A stretch of 64,000 nucleotides of DNA, from assembly GCF_024435075.2 (NCBI RefSeq), contig NZ_JAMZEG020000001.1, positions 1,054,001 to 1,118,000 of the forward strand. The letters are read 5' to 3'. The DNA comes from Marinomonas maritima. GTDB lineage: Bacteria; Pseudomonadota; Gammaproteobacteria; Pseudomonadales; Marinomonadaceae. Position numbers and translations under genes: made by a program. The notes under the pieces are model-generated. The model saw nothing but the letters and a program-made list of their open reading frames with translations, was not told the DNA's origin and ran no database searches. Below, one piece after another: positions 15,846 to 25,182 of this stretch; positions within the stretch are counted from its first letter, which is position 1; each line of letters opens with the position of its first letter.

Positions 15846-17438
15846 TTATGTCTGAATTTGATTTCTGCCTAATTGTTTAGCGCGATACATTTTTTGGTCT
15901 ATTTCTACTAAAATGCTTTCTAAAGAATGATTGTTGGTAAATTCTGATAGGCCGAGACTAATAGTAATGTTAATTTGCAAAGGAAAATTATGTAAGTGAA
16001 TAGCTGAAAAGACTTTCTCTGCAATGTTTAGCGCCATCGTTTTATCTGTGTTTGGGCATACGATAACAAATTCTTCGCCACCCCATCGTCCTAATGTGTC
16101 TGTTTTATGAATCGTTGCCTTGATGGTTTGAGCAAGCCTTATTAGAACCTGATCACCCACTTCATGACCAAACGTATCATTCACATGCTTGAAGTGGTCT
16201 ACATCAAACATAAGCACGCTAAAGGGATGTTGATTTTGCTCATAACTACTGACTTCGGTATGAAGTACTTCCATCATTTTACGACGGTTTGCAATCGACG
16301 TTAACTGATCGGTATGAGAAATAGTACTAAGCAGAGTGTTTTTGTCTTTTAACTCAATATTCTTCTGAATTAATGCTTTTTCAGTGAGCTTCTCAATGGC
16401 TTCAGATATTTTACCTATTTCGTTATTGGGAAACACATATTTGCCCAATTCATCTTTCCCTTCGGTAATTTCCTGTACCCTTTGTTGCAATCTTTTCAGA
16501 GGTAAAATCAGATGCCTACTTAATATATGACTCATCAACCAAGTCGTAAAAAGAGACCCTATGACTATCATCAACAAAGTTGATGTAATGGTTTTTACAA
16601 TCGGTTGACGAATATCAGCCAAATTAACTTCGGTAACAACAATCCAGCCCAGCTCATCGATGCGATCAAAATGAGCCAGTTTTTTCTGATCTCCATCGTT
16701 GTAAGCAAGGCTGCCTGAGGCATTCACTTTTTCTGGTAAATGAGAAAAAATTTGTTGATGGAGTGTATCGGGGAGAGTTTCATCGGGATGAATCAGTATT
16801 TTACCCTCAGTATCCATGACAAAGTTGTATATAGTCGGATACTTTTCATCCCGAATGGCCAGTGCTTTAACAATGGAATCCATTCCAGCATCAATGGAAA
16901 TAACACCTACAATCTTGTTATCTGCGTCTAAAAGTGTTTTCCCAAACGAAACCAACCACTTTTTAGAGTTAATATCTTGATAAGGTACACCTTCAGAAAT
17001 TAGTGGGTTCGACTTGATTGCTGCCAGATACCAAGGGCGAACGGTGGAATTGAAACCTGCGGGTGCGGTGTAATTATTAATCAGCAAGGAACCATCTTCA
17101 TAACCAGAAAAAATGTAATGTATGTTGGGTATGGTGTTTTGCAGTACCTCAAACAGACTCAGAAATTTTTCTTTTGTTTCTTGTTCACGAAAGCGACTAT
17201 GATCAACACCTGAAGCAGAGCTACCAGTGTATTCAACGGCTTTGCGTAAGGGGGCAACATAGCCATCTATCAGCGTTGTGACAGACCTATTTTTGTTACG
17301 AAGCACTGATTCAGCATTATCTATACCCTGAGTATACAAAAGAGAAGCAATAGAAATACTGATAATAACAATGGTGATCAAAGCTAAAGTTGTGGTGATA
17401 GCAAAAATTTGGCGATGTAACTTTGAAAACTGTTTCAT
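15846..17438 (-). CDS. Cache-domain diguanylate cyclase
   Basis: Inner-membrane sensor producing c-di-GMP. From MKQFSKLHRQ there is a TM helix (IFAITTTLALITIVIISISI), a periplasmic dCache sensor of about 250 residues (with RPWYLAAIKS and WLVSFGKTL), a second TM, a HAMP-like segment, and a GGDEF domain with an intact GGEEF in GRWGGEEFVIVC. ATG 17438 places the TM helix close to the N-terminus. A GTG at 17477 would add 13 residues; neither start has a strong Shine-Dalgarno. Single gene; the ligand is unknown, and dCache domains usually sense amino acids or carboxylates. Confidence 0.87.
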   Translation of the reverse strand: MKQFSKLHRQIFAITTTLALITIVIISISIASLLYTQGIDNAESVLRNKNRSVTTLIDGYVAPLRKAVEYTGSSASGVDHSRFREQETKEKFLSLFEVLQNTIPNIHYIFSGYEDGSLLINNYTAPAGFNSTVRPWYLAAIKSNPLISEGVPYQDINSKKWLVSFGKTLLDADNKIVGVISIDAGMDSIVKALAIRDEKYPTIYNFVMDTEGKILIHPDETLPDTLHQQIFSHLPEKVNASGSLAYNDGDQKKLAHFDRIDELGWIVVTEVNLADIRQPIVKTITSTLLMIVIGSLFTTWLMSHILSRHLILPLKRLQQRVQEITEGKDELGKYVFPNNEIGKISEAIEKLTEKALIQKNIELKDKNTLLSTISHTDQLTSIANRRKMMEVLHTEVSSYEQNQHPFSVLMFDVDHFKHVNDTFGHEVGDQVLIRLAQTIKATIHKTDTLGRWGGEEFVIVCPNTDKTMALNIAEKVFSAIHLHNFPLQINITISLGLSEFTNNHSLESILVEIDQKMYRAKQLGRNQIQT

Positions 17439-17477
17439 ATAAAATGTTAAATAAGCTCGATTATTTGCTTCAAACAC

Positions 17478-17884
17478 AAAGTGTTCTTTATAATGTTTTT
17501 CGATTAAAAATCGTTCGATACTGTCAAAAGGAACTCAGCTTGTCTATATATATTTCTGGTCTTAACATAACAGTAACTAATAATGTCACTCGAAAACTAT
17601 AGCTCTTTACTGCCTTCAAAAGATGCGACTTTCGCAAAACATATAATACACACTTAACCTCCGGCGGCGGCCAAAATAGGTACTTTAACTACGGGGTCAA
17701 AGTCCTTTTAAAAAAGTGTTTTTAGTATCTCAATTGCTGGGAAAAAAAGGGGGGTTGACCTCCTCCCCCCCCCAAAAAAAAAATCGTCAATGGCGAAACC
17801 TCAATGTAATAACCCATTAATACCTTTCTCCTTCCTCAAACTGTTAAAACATAGAACGCTTTTAACACAATCGAGGAAAGTATC
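17478..17884. other. Gene-free stretch with unusual homopolymer blocks
   Basis: Separates the diguanylate cyclase from the PfpI gene. The first part is AT-rich promoter-like sequence. From about 17657 it changes character: CTCCGGCGGCGGCC, then A7-G6 at 17742-17754, GACCTCCT and C9-A10 at 17765-17783. No coding frame was seen. Confidence 0.6.
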
Positions 17885-18454
17885 ATGTCTAACAAAAAAA
17901 TCTTAATGATTACGGGTGATTTTACGGAAGACTACGAAACCATGGTGCCTTTTCAGGCATTAATGAGTGTGGGTCATACGGTGCATGCTGTGTGCCCAGA
18001 CAAAAAGTCTGGTGATACGGTGGCGACGGCGATTCATGATTTTGAAGGCGATCAAACTTACACTGAAAAGCCAGGCCATCGTTTCGCATTGAATGCGACT
18101 TTTGCTGATATAAAAGTCGAAGACTACGATGCGTTGGTCATTCCAGGTGGCCGAGCGCCAGAGTACCTTCGCCTTAACAAAGAGGTGATCGCGATGGTGA
18201 AACACTTCTTTGATACCGATAAGCCTGTAGCGGCAGTGTGTCATGGTGCTCAATTATTAGCGGCGGCGGGTGTGTTAGAAAATAGAAAATGCTCAGCTTA
18301 CCCAGCTTGCCAGCCAGAAGTCGAACTCGCCAAAGGCCAGTTTATGGACATTCCGGTTGACCAAGCGGTAACAGACGGCAACCTTGTTACTGCGCCAGCT
18401 TGGCCTGCGCATCCGGCTTGGCTCGCTCAGTTTTATACATTGTTAGCAAAGTAA
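17885..18454 (+). CDS. DJ-1/PfpI family protein
   Basis: 189 aa, class I glutamine-amidotransferase-like fold. The nucleophile elbow [13 protein letters not shown] places the reactive cysteine at 119, and the acidic partner lies in the [10 protein letters not shown] segment near 90. GAGGAAAG precedes the ATG. Family members are stress-associated deglycase- or protease-like proteins; the exact activity is not evident. Single gene after an odd GC-rich/homopolymeric leader region. Confidence 0.87.
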   Translation: MSNKKILMITGDFTEDYETMVPFQALMSVGHTVHAVCPDKKSGDTVATAIHDFEGDQTYTEKPGHRFALNATFADIKVEDYDALVIPGGRAPEYLRLNKEVIAMVKHFFDTDKPVAAVCHGAQLLAAAGVLENRKCSAYPACQPEVELAKGQFMDIPVDQAVTDGNLVTAPAWPAHPAWLAQFYTLLAK

Positions 18455-18618
18455 TTCGTTGAAGTATAATGAATCTAATTGGGCAGGTTTAACCATTGTC
18501 ATAAGACAGTAAAGCGTTAAATCTGCTTAACTTCTCTGCGTTTTTTGAGATAGACTGTTTACACTGAACAACTTTGTATTCCAAAAATAAAAATAAGTCA
18601 TTCAATAGGGAAAATGAA

Positions 18619-18978
18619 ATGTGTAAGCTTTTTGTGAACTCTGATCCAAGCCTTTGGGAAAACGTCACGCGCTCTTTGCGTATTGATGGTATGGTCACCA
18701 GTATACGATTAGAAAGTTTTTTTTGGTTTACTCTGGAAGAAATTGCACAACGAGATAAGCTGTCTTTGTCTCAAATGATCGCCAAACTCAATCACGAAGC
18801 CTTGGATGCGGGTCATAATCTGGATAACTTCACGTCTTTTCTAAGAGTTTGTGCAATGCGTTATCTGCATTTGCAAACCATCGGCATGTTACCTCATTCT
18901 CATGAGGTGAGCTTAGCGTCTCTTAATACAGATCGTATTCTTGAACAAGAAAAATACTACCTAGAGACGCATCAGTAG
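18619..18978 (+). CDS. Ribbon-helix-helix domain protein
   Basis: 119 aa from ATG 18619, which has AGGG nine bases upstream; the longer frame from 18574 lacks a ribosome site. The central segment, with TSIRLESFFWFTLEEIA and SLSQMIAKL, is the RHH_4-type DNA-binding fold found in a family of small bacterial proteins with aryl-sulfate-sulfotransferase-type annotations. A helical extension follows. Targets are unknown; no operon partner. Confidence 0.75.
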   Translation: MCKLFVNSDPSLWENVTRSLRIDGMVTSIRLESFFWFTLEEIAQRDKLSLSQMIAKLNHEALDAGHNLDNFTSFLRVCAMRYLHLQTIGMLPHSHEVSLASLNTDRILEQEKYYLETHQ

Positions 18979-19163
18979 GGCGTTGTAAAGCTTGATTATG
19001 TTTAATGTTTGTCAGTAGTGTCTTATTGATAAATTTCTGCGGTTCCCTCCTAAAATGCAAGCCCTCTTTCCTATATAATGTACGCAATATCGTTCTTTAC
19101 GACTCACACCGTTTAAGTGCTTTCTGAAATAGAGAGACTTTACACAGACAAAGACGGCACCTT

Positions 19164-20180
19164 ATGTTTAACGCTTCATCCACTCGTTTAAATAAATACA
19201 TCAGCGAAAGTGGCATTTGCTCTCGCAGAGACGCAGATCGCTTTATCGAACAAGGCAATGTTTTCATTAATGGCAAGCGTGCCAAGGTGGGAGATCAAGT
19301 AGCGGCCGGTGATACCGTAAAAGTGAATGGTCAACTGATCGAACCACAAGACGCGGATGATTTTATCTTCATTGTATTGAATAAGCCGGTTGGGATTGTC
19401 AGCACCACGGAAAGTTCTGAAAAGAACAATATCGTCGATTTTGTTAGTCATAGTGTACGAATTTTTCCGATTGGTCGCTTGGATAAAGATTCCCAAGGTT
19501 TAATCTTTTTGACCAACAATGGCGATCTTGTTAATAAGGTGCTGCGCGCCGGCAATAATCATGAGAAAGAGTATTTGGTGACGGTGAACAAGCCGATTAC
19601 CGATGACTTTATAGCGGGTATGTCGGGCGGTGTTCCTATCTTGGGAACCATGACGAAAAAATGCCCTGTGACCAAGGTAACGGCGAATGTTTTTAACATT
19701 ACGTTGGTACAAGGTCTTAATCGTCAAATTCGTCGGATGTGCGAGCACTTTGGTTATGACGCGGTGAAGCTGGAGCGAACACGTATTATGAACGTGAGCT
19801 TAAAAGGCATTCCTGTGGGTGAATGGCGGGACTTAACTGAAAAAGAGTTAGCGGTTTTATTAAAATCTGTTGAAGATTCTTCTTCAGAAAACAGTACACC
19901 CATAAAAAAAGCCCGTAAGGCGCCAAGAAAAACCAGTCGACCTAATGCGGATGCAAAATCCATAGCAACACCAAAGGCTAATACTAAGCATCCGAAGAAG
20001 GAAGACGGGCGAAAACCAGCGAATTCATCTAAAACGAAAGACAGACGTCCCTTTGCTGATACTAAGAAGCCAACGGGTAATGGAAAACGGCCAAGTGGTA
20101 AACCTTCAGGTGTACCAAAGGGCAACGCAAAACGCCCGACAAAAGGAAAAGGTGGTCCACAAAAGTCTTCACGTCCTTAG
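19164..20180 (+). CDS. rluF: 23S rRNA pseudouridine(2604) synthase
   Basis: RsuA/RluB family. An S4 RNA-binding domain (residues 8-65, [19 protein letters not shown]) is followed by the catalytic domain with the nucleophile Asp in [12 protein letters not shown] near residue 110 and the [12 protein letters not shown] motif. The [10 protein letters not shown] segment with a long loop is typical of RluF. The last 110 residues are an extended Lys/Pro/Ser/Thr tail rich in [14 protein letters not shown] stretches, longer than in E. coli RluF (290 aa), probably disordered and RNA-binding. Confidence 0.88.
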   Translation: MFNASSTRLNKYISESGICSRRDADRFIEQGNVFINGKRAKVGDQVAAGDTVKVNGQLIEPQDADDFIFIVLNKPVGIVSTTESSEKNNIVDFVSHSVRIFPIGRLDKDSQGLIFLTNNGDLVNKVLRAGNNHEKEYLVTVNKPITDDFIAGMSGGVPILGTMTKKCPVTKVTANVFNITLVQGLNRQIRRMCEHFGYDAVKLERTRIMNVSLKGIPVGEWRDLTEKELAVLLKSVEDSSSENSTPIKKARKAPRKTSRPNADAKSIATPKANTKHPKKEDGRKPANSSKTKDRRPFADTKKPTGNGKRPSGKPSGVPKGNAKRPTKGKGGPQKSSRP

Positions 20181-20247
20181 CTTTTACTAAAAAACGCGTT
20201 TTGAATGGCCAAAATGATGGTTAAACCGGTTTGATTATTCACAATAA

Positions 20248-20271
20248 GGCCACCATGGTGCCACGGTGGCC
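20248..20271. other. Hairpin between rluF and the small lysine-rich gene
   Basis: Stem GGCCACC/GGTGGCC with a loop that is itself partly self-complementary (ATGGTGCCAC). It lies between convergent genes and may end transcription or protect 3' ends, although no T tract follows on either side. Confidence 0.5.
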
Positions 20272-20280
20272 AATTGAGAC

Positions 20281-20397
20281 TTAGTTGCCTAAAGCATTCG
20301 TTGAGGATTTTTTAGAAGCCTTTGCCGCTTTTTTCTCTTTTGCTGTTAAAAGTGGTTTCTTTTTCGCGTCTTTTTTACTGTCTTGACCCTTACTCAT
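20281..20397 (-). CDS. Small lysine-rich protein, 38 aa
   Basis: Short gene beginning MSKGQDSKKDAKKKPL and ending NALGN, with about one third lysine. GGTGA lies seven bases upstream of the ATG. Similar MSKGQDSKK-starting basic microproteins occur as hypothetical proteins in marine gammaproteobacteria (from memory, not searched). Probably cytosolic and nucleic-acid-associated by charge only. Convergent with rluF. Confidence 0.65.
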   Translation of the reverse strand: MSKGQDSKKDAKKKPLLTAKEKKAAKASKKSSTNALGN

Positions 20398-20710
20398 GAT
20401 ATTCACCGTCCATCATCACTGTATTAACCTAGGTTGGTTTTCGCCAACTAAGGGCTGTATTGCGTATGATTTTAATAAACATTGTCACCATAATGCGCAA
20501 CACGATGAGTATGGTCTTATTCCTTAACAAGAGGAAGATATACTTAGCGAATGATGGCCGTGGAGGATTGGATTGCTCTGTTATTGTGTTGTATGGTTCA
20601 GTTTCATTATAGATTTCCACGGTATTTATCTAGATTGGGCTTAACGGATGTTGTTTTGTCTGTGTATCTCACAATTTGTTGTTTAAGTTTAAAAGTCATT
20701 AAGGGGTGTT
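20398..20710. other. Gene-free upstream region
   Basis: About 310 bases between the 38-aa gene and the membrane-protein gene. The open frames here (such as the one from 20551) overlap the next gene's ribosome site and look non-coding. No clear structure or repeat was seen; it presumably holds two divergent promoters. Confidence 0.5.
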
Positions 20711-21712
20711 ATGTATACAGACGAAGATCTAAATTTAGCGGTTAAAAAAGGGGTCTTTACTGCAACGTCCGTTGACGAATTCCGTCACCTTATGTCGTCG
20801 TCCAATGGCACACCTTCAGTCGACGAAGAAAATTTTCGTTTAGTCGGTGGCTTTAACGATATTTTTGTCGTGATTGCTTGCGCTTTGTTGTTATTTTCTT
20901 CGCTTTGGGTACTTCAATCAATTAATGAAAGTGTAGGTTATTTGGTCTTTACTGCGTTGGCATGGGGGCTGTCAGAAGTGTTTGTGTTGCGCCGAAAAAT
21001 GGCGCTTCCTGCGATTGTATTGTTGTTGGCCTTTGTCGGCGGTGTTTTTGCTTTCACGGATTCTTTATTTGCTGGGCAGTCTAGCTACGGTGTCATCCTA
21101 GCGACGGCATTATCAACCTTGGCGGCTTATCTTCATTGGCGTCGTTTTAACGTACCCATTACCGTTGCGGTCGGGACCGGAGCGGCTTTGGCTATGCTGG
21201 CCTCGGTTGTGATTAGTATTTTTCCGAATAGTGTGGGTGTTTTGATGACGACGCTATTTTTGTGTGGCTGCATTGCTTTTACTTGTGCCATGTATTGGGA
21301 TGCAGCGGATACGAGTCGAACCACACGCAAATCCGATGTGGCGTTTTGGTTACACCTTTTGTCGGCGCCTTTGATTATTCATCCAGTTTTTTCAAGTCTT
21401 GGCGTGCTTGATGGAAACGAAAGCTTAATTAATATGGCGATGATTGTTCTTTTGTATGTATTTATGACCGTCATGTCTGTGGCAATTGACCGCCGCGCTT
21501 TTATGGTTTCATCTCTAATTTATGTGATTTATGCTTTGTCGAGCCTATTTGAAAGCTACGGTGGCGTTGGTTACAGTTTTGCAGTAACGGGCGTGGGAAT
21601 GGGCGCATTTTTGCTGATGCTCTCAATTTATTGGCAGAAAGTTCGGGCTTTGTTTGTTTTGAACCTGCCTGAGCGTATTCAAGGTTATCTTCCCGTTATA
21701 AAAGAAAAATAG
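20711..21712 (+). CDS. Hypothetical multi-pass inner-membrane protein, 333 aa
   Basis: Not recognised by family. The N-terminal 45 residues are soluble and acidic (YTDEDLNLAVKKGVF), followed by about ten hydrophobic helices over residues 55-315 and a short basic tail (PERIQGYLPVIKEK). No transporter signature motif was seen. The start has AGGGGTG at 20702-20708. Single gene followed by a terminator. The layout resembles DUF2157/DUF4401-type membrane proteins, a comparison made from shape only. Confidence 0.7.
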   Translation: MYTDEDLNLAVKKGVFTATSVDEFRHLMSSSNGTPSVDEENFRLVGGFNDIFVVIACALLLFSSLWVLQSINESVGYLVFTALAWGLSEVFVLRRKMALPAIVLLLAFVGGVFAFTDSLFAGQSSYGVILATALSTLAAYLHWRRFNVPITVAVGTGAALAMLASVVISIFPNSVGVLMTTLFLCGCIAFTCAMYWDAADTSRTTRKSDVAFWLHLLSAPLIIHPVFSSLGVLDGNESLINMAMIVLLYVFMTVMSVAIDRRAFMVSSLIYVIYALSSLFESYGGVGYSFAVTGVGMGAFLLMLSIYWQKVRALFVLNLPERIQGYLPVIKEK

Positions 21713-21810
21713 ATATGCTCTGTCGAAAAGGTGCTTTCTGGCGTTGCTTAGAAGCATGTTTAGTCTAAATAAAGCAATTGAATAGAAAACCCTAGATATC
21801 AACATAAAAC

Positions 21811-21838
21811 ACCGAACTTTGTCTAGGTTCGGTTTTTT
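21811..21838 (+). terminator. Rho-independent terminator
   Basis: Stem ACCGAAC/GTTCGGT followed by six T, placed about 100 bases after the membrane-protein gene. On the minus strand it lies just past the end of the CurA-like pseudogene. Confidence 0.75.
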
Positions 21839-21847
21839 ATTTGTGGT

Positions 21848-22074
21848 TTACAAGGAAACAATCAGCTTGCCTTTATTTTCGCCATTAAACAGTAGGTTGA
21901 GACCTTTCTGTGCGTTTTCTAATCTTTCTAAAATATGCGTGCGATATTTTAGTTCACCTTTAGCGAGCGTTCGACATCAGTGGGTGTTGGCTTGGAAAAG
22001 TTGATTACTTTTAATAAATCGTCGGTTAATTCTGTCTCAGGTCTTTTGACGAGTGTGATTGCTTTGTAGGTCAT
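21848..22074 (-). pseudogene. Collapsed NADPH-dependent oxidoreductase (CurA/YncB-type) pseudogene
   Basis: The minus strand starts ATG at 22074 and reads MTYKAITLVKRPETELTDDLL, an N-terminus typical of the CurA/YncB medium-chain dehydrogenase group. After about 40 codons the frame stops (RSLKVN). Another frame then gives LKGELKYRTHILERLENAQ and ends NGENKGKLIVSL, which is the family's C-terminus. About 260 central residues are missing and the two ends are joined out of frame. It is therefore an internal-deletion relic, not a gene. Normal length is about 335-345 aa. Confidence 0.78.
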
Positions 22075-22215
22075 AACGAATCCTTTTAGCAAATGTGCAT
22101 TTTGTATTTGAAAATTGAATCTGAGTTGTCAACTTAGTCTCTTAGATGGCTTGTTGGTTTGTCATATATATCGTGTTATATACGGAGACGTGTTTGTTTT
22201 TATTTTTGGGAAGGT

Positions 22216-23523
22216 ATGAGTTATCCATTGTTTTATGACAGTGTAACGGCCTGTGATGAGTGCGATTTACTTCATCGTATACCGCTGCTAAAAGGTGGCG
22301 AACGTTTTAAGTGCATACGTTGTGGTCATGTTTTATTAAGTGTTCATGAGCATGCTAAAGGGCGGGTTTTTGGTACGGGCTGTTCTTCTCTTCTTATGCT
22401 CGCTTTCGCTTTGGCTTTTCCCTTTCTTGGTTTTTCTAGTAGTGGTGCTGAACGAAGTATCACCTTATTCAATATTGTTAGTGTATTGATCAATCAGGAT
22501 TATTTGATATTAAGTGCGATTATTAGTTTGGCACTGTTTGTTTTTCCTATTGCCTATCTGTTAGCCGTTATTTTCCTAGTTTGGTCCTTCGGAAATCATC
22601 ATGTAAGTATGGCAATAAAGCGCTATCTCATTCGTTGGGTCATTGTTATTCAGCCGTGGTTGATGGTTGATGTCTTTTTGGTCGGTACGTTGGTTGCGTT
22701 AGTGAAAATGGACAGTTTGGCAGATATTGAGTTAGGGCTGTCGTTTTGGGCCTTTTGTGCTTATGTGTTGTTGTTATTAAAAACCATTAGCTTGGTTGAT
22801 CGTCGTTGGTTTTGGAATCAACTGGCTGGTCATGGACCGGATCATTTGATTGTTAAACTGCCCGTGTTGGAAAAATCAGCATTAGTAAAGCCAATAACCG
22901 CAAAACAACAGAAGCTGATTGGATGTCATTTTTGTGGTGCAACCTTGCTTGGTACTGAGTTTCACTGCAGTCGTTGCGGTCACTCGATTCACAGCCGTCG
23001 ACCGCACAGTTTAATGGGTACGATTGCCTTTCTTATTGCGTCCGTGATTATGTTTATTCCCGCGAATATTTTTCCCATTATGCAGACGACCTTTTTAGGT
23101 GGAAATGAGCCCTCAACTATTATGGGTGGCGTTTTACTATTGTGGTCTTTAGGTTCGTATCCTGTGGCTTTGGTAATATTTTTAGCCAGCGTGGTGATAC
23201 CTTTGGTTAAGATGCTGTCGTTAGGTTGGCTGTGTTGGCAATGTTATTACCCTACAGAGCGAGAAGCGATGCAGAAAATACGCTTGTATCGTATTACTGA
23301 GCTGGTGGGGCGCTGGTCGATGATTGATATTTTTGTCGTGGCGGTATTAACGGGCTTGGTACAAATGGGGGAGTTGATGTCTATCTTACCGGGCGCGGCG
23401 GTGTTGTCTTTTACGTCGGTCATCATTTTAACGATGTTGGCCGCCATGACATTTGATCCACGGTTATTATGGGATAAAAACGAGGGCTCAGTAGTGTCGT
23501 CGTCACAGGAGAAAAAAGAGTGA
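22216..23523 (+). CDS. pqiA: Paraquat-inducible protein A (PqiA/LetA-like)
   Basis: Inner-membrane component of an MCE lipid-transport system. 435 aa from ATG 22216, with GGGAAGG just upstream; the longer frame from 22159 is unsupported. Two PqiA repeats are seen, each with a zinc-ribbon-like cysteine set (CDECDLLH...CIRCGH and CHFCGATL...CSRCGH) followed by four membrane helices. Overlaps pqiB, so the two are translationally coupled. Induced by superoxide in E. coli; no SoxS site was verified here. Confidence 0.9.
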   Translation: MSYPLFYDSVTACDECDLLHRIPLLKGGERFKCIRCGHVLLSVHEHAKGRVFGTGCSSLLMLAFALAFPFLGFSSSGAERSITLFNIVSVLINQDYLILSAIISLALFVFPIAYLLAVIFLVWSFGNHHVSMAIKRYLIRWVIVIQPWLMVDVFLVGTLVALVKMDSLADIELGLSFWAFCAYVLLLLKTISLVDRRWFWNQLAGHGPDHLIVKLPVLEKSALVKPITAKQQKLIGCHFCGATLLGTEFHCSRCGHSIHSRRPHSLMGTIAFLIASVIMFIPANIFPIMQTTFLGGNEPSTIMGGVLLLWSLGSYPVALVIFLASVVIPLVKMLSLGWLCWQCYYPTEREAMQKIRLYRITELVGRWSMIDIFVVAVLTGLVQMGELMSILPGAAVLSFTSVIILTMLAAMTFDPRLLWDKNEGSVVSSSQEKKE

Positions 23524-25166
23524 TTGAAGAAAACAAGAATGTTGAAAACCTTCAACGTGTACGCTTCAACTCCATCTGGTTAGTGCCTCTTGTTGCTATT
23601 ATGGTGGCCGGCTGGATGCTCTATCAAAACTGGGCGAGCCAAGGCCCCGTTATTACATTAATCGCTCCGAATGCAGAAGGGCTAGAAGCTGGCCAAACGA
23701 AATTAAAAGCTCGTAACGTAGATGTCGGAAAAGTCATTGGAATCCGTCTTAGCAATGACTACGACAATGCAATTATCATGGTGCGTATGAATAATGGTAC
23801 GCAAAAAATGTTACGAGAAGACACCAAGTTTTGGGTGGTTAAACCGCGTATAGGCAGAGAAGGCGTGAGTGGCTTAGGGACGTTATTGTCGGGTGCTTAT
23901 ATTGATATGTCTCCCGGCGAGCAGGGTAAAGAGAGTTCAGAGTTTTCTTTGCTAAGTCAGCCACCACTGTCAACCAAAAATGAAGGGGTCCGAATTCTTC
24001 TGCAAAGTGATGACAGCGCTAAACTTAATGTCGGTTCGTTGGTGCATTTTCGTGGCTACGAGGTTGGTTATATTGAGGAAGTAGGCTTCGACACAGACAC
24101 AGGGTCTATTACCTATCGAGTCGTGGTTAAGCCCCCTTATGATGCTCTAGTGAGTGATGCTGTTCAGTTCTGGATTACGCCGGGATTGTCTTTTAAAAGT
24201 TCCGTGCAAGGCTTTGAAGTAAGGCTGGACTCGTTAGAGACTTTTTTATCGGGTGGCATCTCGTTCGGGTTGGGTAAGGGCAGGGCGTCAGGTAAACCGG
24301 TTCAAGACTTAACCTCGTTCCGCTTGTTTTCTTCAAAAGAAGAGGCGAATAACAATCTTTATGATCAGACCATCGAATATGTTTTTTTGTTTGATTCGAA
24401 TGTCAGTGGGCTGGCTCCGGGTGCTGATGTCAAGTTTCGCGGGGTTAGGATCGGTACTGTGTTAGACGTTCCTTTTACGGGAATGTCGATGGACACATTA
24501 ACGCCCCATGAGAGACCCGTGATTCCTGTACTTGCTCGCATTGAGCCGCAACGTTTGAATGCGTGGAACGTATCGGGAGACGAGTCATTACAAAAATGGC
24601 AAGCGTTATTGGATTACCGTATTGCTCAAGGGCTTAGGGCAAGACTTGAAATCGGCAACTACCTAAATGCGGCAAAAGTGATTAGTTTGGACTTTATGGA
24701 CAACCCACCGCCAATTAAACTCAAAGAGTTTGACGGGTATCTGGTGTTTCCTACCGGTCCAGATTCTTTAGCGAATATTGAGAGTAAAGTGTCAAATATG
24801 CTTGATAAGTTAGCGGATGTTCCCCTTAAAGAAACGTTTGAGCAATTAGGAAAGACAATGGGTGAGGCGAATGAAACCTTACGCCAATTACAAGCCGTCA
24901 GTAAAAGCGTTAAGCAACTCTTAGAGCAATCCGAAACGCAGGCGTTACCAGCAAATTTAGCTGAAGTGATGACGGAGTTGAGTTTAACGCTAGAAACGTA
25001 TCAAGCCAATGGGCAAATTGGTCGGCCATTAAGAGAGAATATGGTGTCATTAGGTCGAGCGTTGAATGAGCTACAACCTTTGCTGCGTCAACTTCGTGAA
25101 AACCCAAATACTTTGATTTTTGATAGTAAGCCACGTTTAGATATTCAGCCGAAAGCGGCGAGGTAG
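23520..25166 (+). CDS. pqiB: MCE-domain intermembrane transport protein PqiB
   Basis: 548 aa. GTG start inside the pqiA end (GTGA overlap), with AGGAG upstream. One N-terminal TM anchor (SIWLVPLVAIMVAGWMLY) is followed by three MCE domains recognisable from GLEAGQTKLKARNVDVGKV, the NVGSLVHFRGYEVGYIEEV segment and GLAPGADVKFRGVRIGTV. A C-terminal coiled-coil needle follows (residues 430-530). It forms hexameric channels that carry lipids between inner and outer membrane with PqiA and PqiC. Confidence 0.93.
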   Translation: MIEENKNVENLQRVRFNSIWLVPLVAIMVAGWMLYQNWASQGPVITLIAPNAEGLEAGQTKLKARNVDVGKVIGIRLSNDYDNAIIMVRMNNGTQKMLREDTKFWVVKPRIGREGVSGLGTLLSGAYIDMSPGEQGKESSEFSLLSQPPLSTKNEGVRILLQSDDSAKLNVGSLVHFRGYEVGYIEEVGFDTDTGSITYRVVVKPPYDALVSDAVQFWITPGLSFKSSVQGFEVRLDSLETFLSGGISFGLGKGRASGKPVQDLTSFRLFSSKEEANNNLYDQTIEYVFLFDSNVSGLAPGADVKFRGVRIGTVLDVPFTGMSMDTLTPHERPVIPVLARIEPQRLNAWNVSGDESLQKWQALLDYRIAQGLRARLEIGNYLNAAKVISLDFMDNPPPIKLKEFDGYLVFPTGPDSLANIESKVSNMLDKLADVPLKETFEQLGKTMGEANETLRQLQAVSKSVKQLLEQSETQALPANLAEVMTELSLTLETYQANGQIGRPLRENMVSLGRALNELQPLLRQLRENPNTLIFDSKPRLDIQPKAAR

Positions 25167-25182
25167 TTCAAGGGAGAAAATG

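Noticed and set aside
20551..20745. 64-aa open frame before the membrane-protein gene
   Set aside because: It covers the ribosome site and start of a well-supported gene in another frame and has no recognisable feature.
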